A stretch of 64,000 nt of DNA, from NCBI RefSeq assembly GCF_900156515.1, contig NZ_FTNU01000001.1, positions 62,001-126,000 of the forward strand. The letters are read 5' to 3'. This DNA comes from Moraxella cuniculi DSM 21768 (GTDB taxonomy: Bacteria; Pseudomonadota; Gammaproteobacteria; Pseudomonadales; Moraxellaceae). The notes below the pieces were generated by a model. That model saw nothing but the letters and a program-made list of their open reading frames with translations. It was not told the origin of the DNA and made no database searches. The translations under genes were made by a program, and so were the position numbers. The stretch's first letter is position 1, and each line of letters starts with the position of its first letter. This document shows positions 36,866-45,315 of this stretch, piece after piece.

Positions 36866-37719
36866 ATGCAAAAACTTAACATATCAACCGAGCAAGGCAC
36901 GGCGTTGCAGGGCGTGCTGTTTTCCGCCCAAAAAACGGATACGGTGATGATTGCCATCACGGGCATTCACGGCAATTTTTATTCCAATCCCTTTTATTAC
37001 AACATTGGTAAGACCCTGCCCGTAGGCGAGATTGATTTTATCCATGCCCAAACTCGCAACGCCTTCGGGCAAATTGACACCGTCAATCATCTCACGGGCA
37101 AGCCTGAGCTTATCGGCTCTTTTAAGAGGATTTTCACTTTGCCGAGCAAGATGTGAAAGCCTATGTGGATTATGCTGCCGCGGCTGGCTATCGCCATATC
37201 ATTTTGGCAGGGCATTCGCTGGGGGTGAACAAGGTGATTTATTATCTGGCGAAAACCCAAGATCCGCGTGTGCAGAAATTTATTTTGCTCAGCCCTGCCA
37301 ATATCGCCCATCTGATTTCGGTGGTAACGCCCGAGCAAAAAGCGATAATTGCCGATTATCTCGCCCACGGACGAGGGCAGGAACTGTTGCCTTTTGAGCT
37401 ACTCGGCTGGCTACCCTGCGTGGCGGATACGGCAGATCAATGGCTGCACAGCTTGATTTTGGATAATGTCCATTTGGAGGATGACAAAGATTTCTCGCAA
37501 ATCGAGCAAATCTCGCACACAGGGGCGTTATTGATTGGCACTTTTGACCGCTTTACCTATGGCGATCCGAGCCAGTTTTTACGCACCATCAACCGCCATT
37601 TTCCCAAGCATCAGCAAAACGAGCTGATTTTTATCGAAAACACAGGGCATACCTACCAGCGAAAAGAGCAAGAAGTTGCCGACCGCCTGTTAGCCCTGAT
37701 TCAACATTGGCGAGCCTAA
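36866..37719 (+). pseudogene. Alpha/beta hydrolase, frameshifted
   Basis: Two overlapping frames make up one hydrolase of about 285 residues. Frame one holds the N-terminus with ITGIHGNFYSNPFYYNIGK (the HG oxyanion turn); frame two holds YRHIILAGHSLGVNKVIYY with the GHSLG nucleophile elbow, LLIGTFDRFTYGD and a catalytic-histidine candidate in IENTGHTYQ. The frames join near 37118-37125, where loss of one A in TTTAAAGAG would explain the shift. Both halves are otherwise undamaged, so the lesion is recent. Resembles the DUF1749-type hydrolases; substrate unknown. Confidence 0.8.
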
Positions 37720-37727
37720 CGAACCAA

Positions 37728-37773
37728 GCAAGCGGTGGGATTTTTTGAAATTTCGTAAAATCTCACCGCTTGT
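37728..37773. repeat. Inverted pair of uptake signals forming a hairpin
   Basis: GCAAGCGGTGGGATTTT at 37728-37744 pairs with AAAATCTCACCGCTTGT at 37757-37773 over 17 positions with two mismatches. Such facing USS pairs double as terminators in Pasteurellaceae. It lies just after the hydrolase pseudogene and before the MIF-like gene. Confidence 0.75.
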
Positions 37774-37787
37774 AACAAGGATTTTCT

Positions 37788-38138
37788 ATGCCATTTATGA
37801 CCTTAAAAACCAACCTATCGCTAAATTCCACCCAAGCGACCGCCTTAAAAACCGCGTTGGGCAAAGCGATTGAACTCATCCCTTATAAATCTGAGGCAAA
37901 TTTATTGCTGGAACTACAAGATCAATGCCGTTTTTACCTTGCTGGCGAAAACCAGCACCCTGTCGCCTATGTCAAAATCAGCCTGTTTGCCAACGAACAG
38001 CACTGGGGCTACCCTGAATTGACGGTGGCGATCACGGAAGCCCTTGCCGACATTTTACAGATTGCCCCACACCGCATTTATCTGCATTTTGAGGATATTG
38101 GTGCGTGGGGCGTGGCAGGGCAATATCTTGAACGCTAG
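37788..38138 (+). CDS. MIF-like tautomerase superfamily protein
   Basis: A 116-residue protein. It starts Met-Pro, so after methionine removal Pro1 could be the catalytic base, though the order MPFMTLKTNLSL matches the MIF/phenylpyruvate tautomerase branch better than 4-OT. AVAYVKISLF-like and LTVAITEALADILQIAPHRIYLHFEDIGAWGVAG at the C-terminus follow the MIF pattern. The frame is undamaged although its neighbours on both sides are broken. The upstream inverted uptake-signal pair separates it from the hydrolase remnant. Confidence 0.75.
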   Translation: MPFMTLKTNLSLNSTQATALKTALGKAIELIPYKSEANLLLELQDQCRFYLAGENQHPVAYVKISLFANEQHWGYPELTVAITEALADILQIAPHRIYLHFEDIGAWGVAGQYLER

Positions 38139-38148
38139 GGCAAAATGT

Positions 38149-39017
38149 ATGCAAAACCCACTGATTATTTACCAATTTACCGACCCAATGATGGGACTGT
38201 CGTATGAGAGTGAGCCGTTTTTCCGCCAAGTGGAAAGCCATTTTGGTGAGCAGATTCGTTTTCAGCCAATAAGAGCTACTTGGTGCGAAATGTGGCGGAT
38301 TTTATGATCCCAGATGATTTTAAAGAGGGGGCGGAAAAGGCGTTTATCCGTTATAATAAGAGGCTCGCCCAAATTTATCAAAGCGAGCAAAGCATTAGCG
38401 GAATGCCGATCAAAATGGATCATCTTGAGCTGTTTTCGCCCGAACGCCGCTCATCGCTACCGCTCAATCTGGCGTATAAAGCGGTTGAACTTGCCTGTGC
38501 GGACAAAGCCGAGCCGTTTTTGTACCGCTTACGCTTTGCGACCGTGGCGGAATGTCGCCCTACCACCAAATTTGATGAAATCGTGCGAGTCGTCAAACAG
38601 TGCAACATTGATTTCACGGAGTTTTTACAGCATTATCAACACAGTTCGGCACAATTCGCCCTTGAACGCGATTTTGCCTTTTTAAATGAGGTGGGCGTGC
38701 GAGGTTTGCCTGCTTATCTGTTTGAATATCAAGGCAAACGCCTATTGCGTTCGGGCGTGCTGACTTATGCGGATTTTGCGATGGCGATTCGGCAGGTGTC
38801 TGGTGGGCAAATTGTGCCATCTGTGCCCACTTTTTCGCCCCAAGCCTTAGACAGACTTTTGCAAAAACATCCGCTGATCTCACCGCTTGAAATTCAAGCC
38901 GCTTTCGGCTTAACCGCAAGCGAAGTGTGGCAACAGGTTCGCCCCTTGATTGAAAACGGCTCGCTACAAGTGATTGATGCAGTTGGCGGAAAGTTTATGA
39001 TGAGGCGAGCATTTTAA
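38149..39017 (+). pseudogene. DsbA-family thioredoxin-fold protein, frameshifted
   Basis: Frame one gives the N-terminus MQNPLIIYQFTDPMMGLSYE...FRQVESHFGEQIRF; frame two continues LVRNVADFMIPDDF, GMPIKMDHLELFSPERRSS and VGVRGLPAYLFEYQGKRLL, the cis-proline region of the FrnE/DsbA-like fold. The usual CxxC is replaced by TDPMMG even in the intact part, so the ancestor was probably not a disulfide oxidase. The junction lies near 38264-38270, where loss of one A (CCAAATAAG to CCAATAAG) restores the frame. The C-terminal 70 residues look like an added helical segment. Uptake-like cores at 38477 and 38881. Confidence 0.8.
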
Positions 39018-39022
39018 CGAGA

Positions 39023-39931
39023 ATGGCAATGGACAGAATACAATCCCTACAAATTTATGTGCTGGTGGTCGAGACGGGCAGTTTTACCAAATGTGCCGAG
39101 CAGTTAAATCTGCATGTGTCGGTGGTTTCCAAAGCGATCAAATACCTTGGACATCAGCTTGGCACACGCCTGCTCAACCGCACTACACGCAAAATTTCGC
39201 TGACGGCAGAGGGTGAGGCGTTTTATGAAAAAAGCCAAAGCCTGCTGGCGGAATTGGCGGATACTTTTCACGATTTGTCCTCCGCCAGCCGTCAAGCCGA
39301 GGGCAAATTACGCATTGAACTGCCCTCTGCCCTTGCCCCTTTTGTGATCGCCCATTTGCCGCAATTTTACCAAAAATATCCGCAAATTCAGTTAATTTTG
39401 TCGGTGTCGGATCATCTGAGCAATTTGATTGATGGGGGCTTAGATTGCTCGTTGCGACTGAGCGAATTAAGCGACAGCAGTTATATCGCTCGCCCCCTTG
39501 CCCCGATTGCGATGACGACTTGTGCCACAAGCCACTATTTACAGCAAAACGGCTTGCCCACCGAGCTTGACGATTTGCAGCAGCATAGGGCAGTGCATTA
39601 TTTTTCGGGCAAGCAACGCAAAATAATGAGCTGGCATTTTTTGCAACAAGGCGAAAATATTCGTCTCAAATTACCGAATAAAACACTGGTGAATGATTCC
39701 AATGCGTTATTGCATTGTGCGTTGGCAGGGCTTGGGATTGTGCAAATGCCTACTCTGCTCGTTGCCCCTTATTTAGCCAGCGGACAACTCCAAACCGTCC
39801 TCCCCCATCTTGCCCCACCAGCCAAAACCGCGTGGATTGTCTATCCCCAACGCAAACACCTCCCCAAACGGCTAGAACATTTTATTGAATGGGTTGGGGA
39901 TATTTTTGATATTGACAAAAAAGTTGGCTAA
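39023..39931 (+). CDS. LysR family transcriptional regulator
   Basis: A 302-residue regulator with an intact frame. The winged HTH covers residues about 1-62: MDRIQSLQIYVLVVETGSFT, CAEQLNLHVSVVSKAIKYL and LGTRLLNRTTRKISLTAEG. The effector domain is of normal length and ends in FIEWVGDIFDI. It follows the DsbA-like remnant by 5 nt in the same direction, so it is the last gene of the transferred run rather than a divergent regulator. Its targets were presumably the now-broken genes. A start at 39029 is equally possible. Confidence 0.88.
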   Translation: MAMDRIQSLQIYVLVVETGSFTKCAEQLNLHVSVVSKAIKYLGHQLGTRLLNRTTRKISLTAEGEAFYEKSQSLLAELADTFHDLSSASRQAEGKLRIELPSALAPFVIAHLPQFYQKYPQIQLILSVSDHLSNLIDGGLDCSLRLSELSDSSYIARPLAPIAMTTCATSHYLQQNGLPTELDDLQQHRAVHYFSGKQRKIMSWHFLQQGENIRLKLPNKTLVNDSNALLHCALAGLGIVQMPTLLVAPYLASGQLQTVLPHLAPPAKTAWIVYPQRKHLPKRLEHFIEWVGDIFDIDKKVG

Positions 39932-40036
39932 AGGCTGTGGTGATTATTAGCAATGGGTAAATTGACTTGGTAAAGGTCTTGAGTTTGTATTAATCAATGA
40001 TTTGGCTGATTGGGCAATGGATAGGGGGCTGGGTAA

Positions 40037-40068
40037 AATGCCAGCTTGGCATAAGGCTTGCTGGCATT
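40037..40068. other. Hairpin downstream of the LysR gene
   Basis: Perfect 9-base arms AATGCCAGC / GCTGGCATT with a 14 nt loop. It may end LysR transcription, but no T run follows. It marks roughly the right end of the transferred segment. Confidence 0.4.
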
Positions 40069-40139
40069 GTGATAAATATCAGTTGTGCTACAGAGTGCTT
40101 GGCAATCGTGCGTTAAATTAAAAAGCAACGATGGGCGGT

Positions 40140-40169
40140 CAATCTGTTGGCGGTTTAACCAACAGATTG
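40140..40169 (-). terminator. Perfect hairpin after the symporter gene
   Basis: 11-base perfect arms CAATCTGTTGG / CCAACAGATTG with an 8 nt loop, 9 nt downstream of the symporter stop on the minus strand. There is no immediate T run, so it is either a terminator or a 3' stabilising stem. Confidence 0.5.
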
Positions 40170-40178
40170 CAAGATGGG

Positions 40179-41459
40179 TCATGCACGCCATGTGGCTTCG
40201 TCAAGTGATTTTTCATGCTTGGCAACGATGGCAACGCCTGCGATATCACCAACCACATTCATCGCAGTTCGCCCCATGTCAAGCAGTGCCTCAATGCCCA
40301 AAATCATGCCATAGGCAATGGCAACTGCCGAACCTGTTTCAACAGGCAGCCCAATGGATTCTAGCACCATCAGCAGCATAATCGCCCCTGCACCTGGCAC
40401 GCCAGCTGTACCGACTGCAGCCAGCACGGTGGTCAGCGTAACGGTCATCATCTGCTCAGGCGTGAGTGGCATACCGACAGCATTGGCGATAAATATCGCA
40501 CACACGCCAAGATAAACCGTTGTGCCGTCCATGTTCATGGTTGAGCCAACAGGCAGCCCAAAGCTATAAATATGCTTTGGCACGCCCATGCTCTCGGCAC
40601 TTTGTACGGACACAGGCAAAGTTGCTCCAGATGAGCGAGTAACAAAGGCGGTAATCATCGCAGGACGCACTTTTTTTAAGAAAATCCATGGAGAAAGCCG
40701 AAAAATCGCACAGCTTATGCAATATACCAAGGCAACTTGCAGCAGTAGCCCAAGATAAACCGAAGCAGTTACGCCAGCCAAGGAACCAAAGGCGGCAGTG
40801 CCATTTTTGGCAAAAACAACAAAAATCAAAGCAAAAACGCCAATCGGTGCGTATTGCATTACCCAGCCGACGATTCGAAACATCGCTTGGCTGACACCAT
40901 CAACAAAAGCATAGACGGTATCGGAGCTTTTTTGGATTTGTGCATCGCTGCTGTCTCGCCCAAACGCCAAGGCGATACCAAACATCAAGCAGAAAAAAAT
41001 CATCGGCAACACTTGTCCATCAGCAATCACGCCGATTGGATTGGTTGGCACAATCTCTAGCAGTACATTGAGCATGCTTGGAGCTTCGGCAGCCTTGCCA
41101 TCAACGGCAGATTGTGCGGTCAATTGCAGACCCAAGCCGGGCTTTAGCAATGCACCAACGCCCAAGCCGATTAAAATGGCAAAAATAGAAGTGATGATGT
41201 AGTACAGCATGGTTTTTAGTCCAATGCGACCCAGCTGTGATGGCGTAATGCTGCTTGCACCGACAATCAAGGTGGCAGCAATAACAGGCACGACAATCAT
41301 CTTTAATAAACGAACAAACAGCTCGCCAAAAGGGCTTAAAATTGCCAAAACGGTTGGCGAATCCTGAAAAATCAAACCAAAAACCGCCCCCAAAACCAAA
41401 GCGAGCAAAATACGAATGAGTAGGTTTGATTGAAAATATAGTTTAAAAATAGACAACAT
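40179..41459 (-). CDS. Dicarboxylate/amino acid:cation symporter (GltP/DctA family)
   Basis: A 426-residue inner-membrane transporter of the DAACS family, moving glutamate, aspartate or C4-dicarboxylates with Na+ or H+. Landmarks: RILLALVLGAVFGLIF at the start, FVRLLKMIVVPVIAATLIVG (about 48-67), TRSSGATLPVSVQSAESMGV (serine-rich hairpin, about 267-286), GLPVGSTMNMDGTTVYLGV (NMDG motif, about 300-318) and GVPGAGAIMLLMVLESIGLP. Substrate within the family is not decided. About 120 AT-rich bases lie immediately upstream. Confidence 0.92.
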   Translation of the reverse strand: MLSIFKLYFQSNLLIRILLALVLGAVFGLIFQDSPTVLAILSPFGELFVRLLKMIVVPVIAATLIVGASSITPSQLGRIGLKTMLYYIITSIFAILIGLGVGALLKPGLGLQLTAQSAVDGKAAEAPSMLNVLLEIVPTNPIGVIADGQVLPMIFFCLMFGIALAFGRDSSDAQIQKSSDTVYAFVDGVSQAMFRIVGWVMQYAPIGVFALIFVVFAKNGTAAFGSLAGVTASVYLGLLLQVALVYCISCAIFRLSPWIFLKKVRPAMITAFVTRSSGATLPVSVQSAESMGVPKHIYSFGLPVGSTMNMDGTTVYLGVCAIFIANAVGMPLTPEQMMTVTLTTVLAAVGTAGVPGAGAIMLLMVLESIGLPVETGSAVAIAYGMILGIEALLDMGRTAMNVVGDIAGVAIVAKHEKSLDEATWRA

Positions 41460-41780
41460 AAAGTTTGTCCTTAAGTGAAATGCTTATGATTAATTTATTA
41501 AAATTATTTATTATAAAAATAATATTATATTATAAATCAACAATAAGGCTACTGTGTTAAAGATAAATCCGCCAAAGAATCAACAATTGATGTGCAGAAT
41601 TATCTGGAGGATAAACTATCATAAACCATAATGATACAAACCGCCACATATTTAATAAGATTATTTAACAAATCGTCAAATCACAAAATCACTTGAGAAT
41701 CTCGGCGTGCTTTTGTATGATAACAAGCCAAAGGCGGCGATAGCTCGCCAAATTATAATGCTGGCAAGTGAGTTTGGTTA
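41460..41780. other. Divergent intergenic region, symporter / yfcA
   Basis: About 320 AT-rich bases carrying the promoters of two divergent transporter genes. No hairpin, repeat or small gene is convincing. ATAATGC at 41755-41761 is a weak -10 candidate for yfcA. Confidence 0.5.
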
Positions 41781-42530
41781 ATGACATTTGGCGTAGATAT
41801 ATTGGCGGTGCTGTTTTTTGCGGCGATGATTGCAGGTTTTGTTGATGCGATGGCAGGGGGTGGTGGTCTTTTAACCATTCCTGCACTGCTTTTAACGGGT
41901 ATCAATCCTGTAGCGGCATTGGCAACCAATAAGCTACAAGCAGCCGCAGGGTCGTTTTCGGCATCATTAACCATGATAAAAAAGCGGCTCATCAGCCCAC
42001 GCCAGATTAAGACGGCTCTGATAATGGCGTTTGTGGGCTCAGCGATTGGTACGATTTTGGTGCAATTATCACCACCTGAGGCACTAAGAGTTATCATTCC
42101 TTTTTTGGTGGCGGCAGTGGGACTGTATACGCTGATCGCCCCCAATCTTGGCGAGCTTGAGCGTCGTCCAAAAATCAGCCAGCAAACTTGGCAAAAAACC
42201 ATCGTGCCACTCATTGGTCTGTATGATGGCTATCTGGGGCCAGCAACAGGAACTTTTTTTGCTCTATCAAATGTCAGCTTGCGTGGCATGGAGCTAATCC
42301 GTGCTACTGCCACCGCCAAATTGCTGAATTTTGCTACCAATATTGCCAGCTTGATTTTCTTTATTTTAGGCGGTCAGGTGCTGTGGCAGATTGGACTGAT
42401 AATGATGGCAGGGCAGGTGATTGGGGCGTTTTTTGGTTCGCAGTTGGTGGTAAAAGGTGGGGCAAAATTTATTCGCCCTGTGATTGTGCTGATGTGCTTT
42501 GCGATGGTCGTGCGGTATGTGTTTTGGTGA
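41781..42530 (+). CDS. yfcA: TSUP-family (TauE/SafE) membrane transporter YfcA
   Basis: A 249-residue inner-membrane protein with about eight hydrophobic segments and an internal duplication. The first repeat has AAMIAGFVDAMAGGGGLLTIPALLLTGINPVAALATNK (about 13-50); the second has LIGLYDGYLGPATGTFFALS and RATATAKLLNFATNIASLI. These are the YfcA-type TSUP signatures; the substrate is probably an organosulfur or related anion and is not known. It is alone between the symporter and coaBC. Confidence 0.9.
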   Translation: MTFGVDILAVLFFAAMIAGFVDAMAGGGGLLTIPALLLTGINPVAALATNKLQAAAGSFSASLTMIKKRLISPRQIKTALIMAFVGSAIGTILVQLSPPEALRVIIPFLVAAVGLYTLIAPNLGELERRPKISQQTWQKTIVPLIGLYDGYLGPATGTFFALSNVSLRGMELIRATATAKLLNFATNIASLIFFILGGQVLWQIGLIMMAGQVIGAFFGSQLVVKGGAKFIRPVIVLMCFAMVVRYVFW

Positions 42531-42797
42531 ATGTGCGAGCATATCGTTATTGTGCAAAATTTCTTCTTTGTAAATATCAGCCATAAAAATGGCACTGTTA
42601 TCAAATTGACATTGGGCATTTTGACGATTTGGGCATTATAAATTTACCGCAAAGAGATATGAATACAACTATTGCCCAAGATTTATCAGCTTAATTTTAA
42701 AATAATATTTATTTATAAAAATTAAATAATAAATCACCGATTTTATTTGCTTTACCAGATAACATACATTCACTTTCCCTGCCTGCTCAATATACGC

Positions 42798-42803
42798 TAT
42801 AAT
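42798..42803 (+). promoter_or_regulatory. -10 element of coaBC
   Basis: TATAAT 28 nt before the coaBC start; a matching -35 is not clear. Confidence 0.5.
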
Positions 42804-42830
42804 ATACCATTTTTATTTTGGGCGTTTGCC

Positions 42831-44078
42831 ATGACTGATTTGACCAATCCAAAAATCCTCCTTGCCATCACAGGCGGCATCGCTGCTTATAAATCAGCAG
42901 TGCTGGCTCGCCTGCTTATCAAGGCAGGCTGTAGCGTGCGTGTGATGATGACACAAGCGGCGTGTGAGTTTGTTACACCGCTGACCTTTCAGGCATTGAC
43001 AGGGCAGGCGGTACATACCGAGCTGCTTGATGAGACTGCCGAGCTTGGCATGGGGCATATTGAGCTTGCCAAGTGGGCGGATGTGGTGGTGATTGCCCCA
43101 GCGTCTGCCAATACCATCGGTAAGCTGGCTGCTGGCTTGGCGGATAATCTGCTGACAACGGTATGTTTGGCGACTAATGCACCGATTTTGCTTGCTCCTG
43201 CGATGAACCAGCAGATGTGGTCAAATGCCATCGTGCAGGATAATTTGGCAAAATTACAAAAATTTGGCTACCATATCATCAGCCCTGACAGTGGTGAGCA
43301 GGCGTGTGGTGATGTCGGAGCAGGGCGATTGCCTGAGCCTGAGCAGTTGTGCGAGCAAATCCTTCACTTTTTAACCACCCAAAACACCGCCCAGACCTTG
43401 GCGGGCAAAACCGTCATCATCACCGCAGGGGCGACACTTGAGCCGATTGACCCTGTGCGATTTTTGTCCAATCATTCATCTGGCAAAATGGGCTTTGCAC
43501 TTGCCAAAGCCTGCCATGATGCTGGTGCAACAGTTAGCCTGATAGCAGGTCGCCGCGTGGCATTGCAGACACCGTTTGGGGTGGAGCGGATTGATGTTGG
43601 CACAGCTGACGAGATGCTTGCAGCCTGCCAAGCCAAAATGCGTGATGATGAGCAGATGATTTTTATCGCGACAGCGGCGGTGGCTGATTTTAAGATGGCA
43701 AATATCGCCAGTCAAAAAATCAAAAAAACCGCTGGCAGTGATGGCTTGACCTTAGAATTAATAAAAAACCCTGATATTTTGGCGACAATTTCAGAACAAT
43801 TCCCCAATGCTTTTATGATAGGTTTTGCTGCCGAAACCCAAGACGGCGAAACTTATGCCCAAAACAAACTTGACGCCAAAAATCTAGACATGATAGCGGT
43901 CAATGATGTCTCAGACAGCAGCATTGGCTTTGGCAGTGATGACAATGCCATGACGGTGTTTTTTGCAAAAAAATACGCACGCAGCAAGGTGCAATTACCA
44001 AAAGCCCCAAAAGCAACCATCGCCAAGCAGTTGGTATCATGCATTGCCATGCTGACAACTAAACTTAATCTAATTTAG
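42831..44078 (+). CDS. coaBC: Bifunctional phosphopantothenoylcysteine decarboxylase / phosphopantothenate-cysteine ligase
   Basis: A 415-residue enzyme for two consecutive steps of coenzyme A synthesis. The N-terminal CoaC flavodoxin-like domain has LLAITGGIAAYKSAVLARLL, VVIAPASANTIGKLAAGLAD (FMN site) and the PAMNQQMW active-site motif (about 124-131); AxCGDVGxGRLPEP contributes the catalytic cysteine. The CoaB domain begins about residue 190 with VIITAGATLEPIDPVRFLSNHSSGKMG and has AAVADFK and the dimerisation region. ATG at 42831 is supported by family length and the TATAAT at 42798; the frame is open to 42747. Confidence 0.96.
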   Translation: MTDLTNPKILLAITGGIAAYKSAVLARLLIKAGCSVRVMMTQAACEFVTPLTFQALTGQAVHTELLDETAELGMGHIELAKWADVVVIAPASANTIGKLAAGLADNLLTTVCLATNAPILLAPAMNQQMWSNAIVQDNLAKLQKFGYHIISPDSGEQACGDVGAGRLPEPEQLCEQILHFLTTQNTAQTLAGKTVIITAGATLEPIDPVRFLSNHSSGKMGFALAKACHDAGATVSLIAGRRVALQTPFGVERIDVGTADEMLAACQAKMRDDEQMIFIATAAVADFKMANIASQKIKKTAGSDGLTLELIKNPDILATISEQFPNAFMIGFAAETQDGETYAQNKLDAKNLDMIAVNDVSDSSIGFGSDDNAMTVFFAKKYARSKVQLPKAPKATIAKQLVSCIAMLTTKLNLI

Positions 44079-44089
44079 GAAAATCAGTG

Positions 44090-45166
44090 ATGCCACTTCG
44101 TTATTATGTTACTTTTTTGGCGGCGATTATTCTGCTACAGCTGCTGACTTATGGTTTTGTCAAGACTGTGATTTGGCTTGCCAATCTACAATCGCATGGC
44201 AGGCGGTGGCTGACTGTGCTGGCATTTGTTGCAATTAACTCATTGATTGGCTTGGCATTTTTACACAAGTTTGGGGTGGATTTTAAATTTATTGCACTGG
44301 TGATGACTTTGTTGTTGTTTTCCTTTTTTGCCAGTGCGGTGGTTTTTTGCTTGCAAAAGATTATTGGCAGTGGCAGCAATCACTGGCCAAAAGCCACCTA
44401 TCTGCTGATTTTTGCTGGTTTGTTGGGACTTGGCTGGTACAATGCTCATACGCCCAAGCTGGTTTCGTACGATGTGAAAATTAACAAGCCACTTGTGCGT
44501 CCGATTCGTGTTGGCTTGGTGAGTGATTTGCACTTGGGTCGCTTGGTGGGTGCGACCGCCATTGATAAGCTGGTGCAGATTTTCCAAGAACAACAAGTTG
44601 ATGTGATTGTGCTGGCTGGTGATATTATTGATGATACGCTTGAGGGCTATGAATCGGCAAATTTACAACAAAACTTGCGGCAATTACAAGCACCGCTTGG
44701 CGTTTATGCTGCTTTGGGCAATCATGATTATATGGTCGAGTCTGATAGGATTCGCCAAGCCCTAAGCCAAGCTGGGCTTAAGGTTCTAGAAGACGAATCT
44801 GCGTATCTGGACAGTGGGTTTTATCTGATTGGTCGCAAAGACGATGTCATTACAAATCGCAAAAGTGCCGAGCAGTTATTACAAGAGATTGACAGCAGTA
44901 AGCCTGTGTTTATGCTACAGCATCGCCCCAGTGAGTTTGAGCATCAAGGGCAGCTGCCGATAGATTTGCAATTGGCAGGTCATACGCACAAGGGGCAGAT
45001 TTTTCCAGCGAACTTAATTACCAAAATTGTGCATTTTATGGACTACGGCATACAAAAAATCGGACAGGGGAATTATATTGTTACCTCAGGATTTGGTTTT
45101 TGGGCGGTGCCATTTCGCTTGGGGTCGCAATCAGAGGTGGTGATTATTAATGTGCAGGGCAGTTAA
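44090..45166 (+). CDS. Membrane-anchored calcineurin-like metallophosphoesterase (YkuE/YaeI type)
   Basis: A 358-residue protein. The first 125 residues contain about four hydrophobic helices; the catalytic domain follows with all metal-binding blocks: GLVSDLHLGRLVG (about 143-155), VLAGDIIDD (about 176-184), ALGNHDYM (about 206-213), LQHRPSEF and LAGHTHKGQIF (about 294-304). Family members with this layout act on lipids or phosphodiesters at the membrane. The second of the overlapping starts (ATG 44090 rather than GTG 44087) is preferred. It follows coaBC by 11 nt and is probably co-transcribed. Confidence 0.88.
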   Translation: MPLRYYVTFLAAIILLQLLTYGFVKTVIWLANLQSHGRRWLTVLAFVAINSLIGLAFLHKFGVDFKFIALVMTLLLFSFFASAVVFCLQKIIGSGSNHWPKATYLLIFAGLLGLGWYNAHTPKLVSYDVKINKPLVRPIRVGLVSDLHLGRLVGATAIDKLVQIFQEQQVDVIVLAGDIIDDTLEGYESANLQQNLRQLQAPLGVYAALGNHDYMVESDRIRQALSQAGLKVLEDESAYLDSGFYLIGRKDDVITNRKSAEQLLQEIDSSKPVFMLQHRPSEFEHQGQLPIDLQLAGHTHKGQIFPANLITKIVHFMDYGIQKIGQGNYIVTSGFGFWAVPFRLGSQSEVVIINVQGS

Positions 45167-45315
45167 GCAGCCACCCCTTGCTTAGCAAATTTGCCCAAAA
45201 CATTTGCCAAAACTGCCACAATGCGATATGGTATAAGATAATCGTGCTGAATGTATTTTTGCACCACAAATAATCGCCGTGCGGCTACTGATTTATAAAT
45301 ATGTAAGGATTTATC

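Noticed and set aside
35705-38307. Frameshifts in the transferred cluster as sequencing errors
   Set aside because: Three shifts are in short A or G/C runs, so errors are possible, but the oxidoreductase also has a TAA substitution, and long homopolymers elsewhere do not break native genes. Kept as pseudogenes with this caveat.
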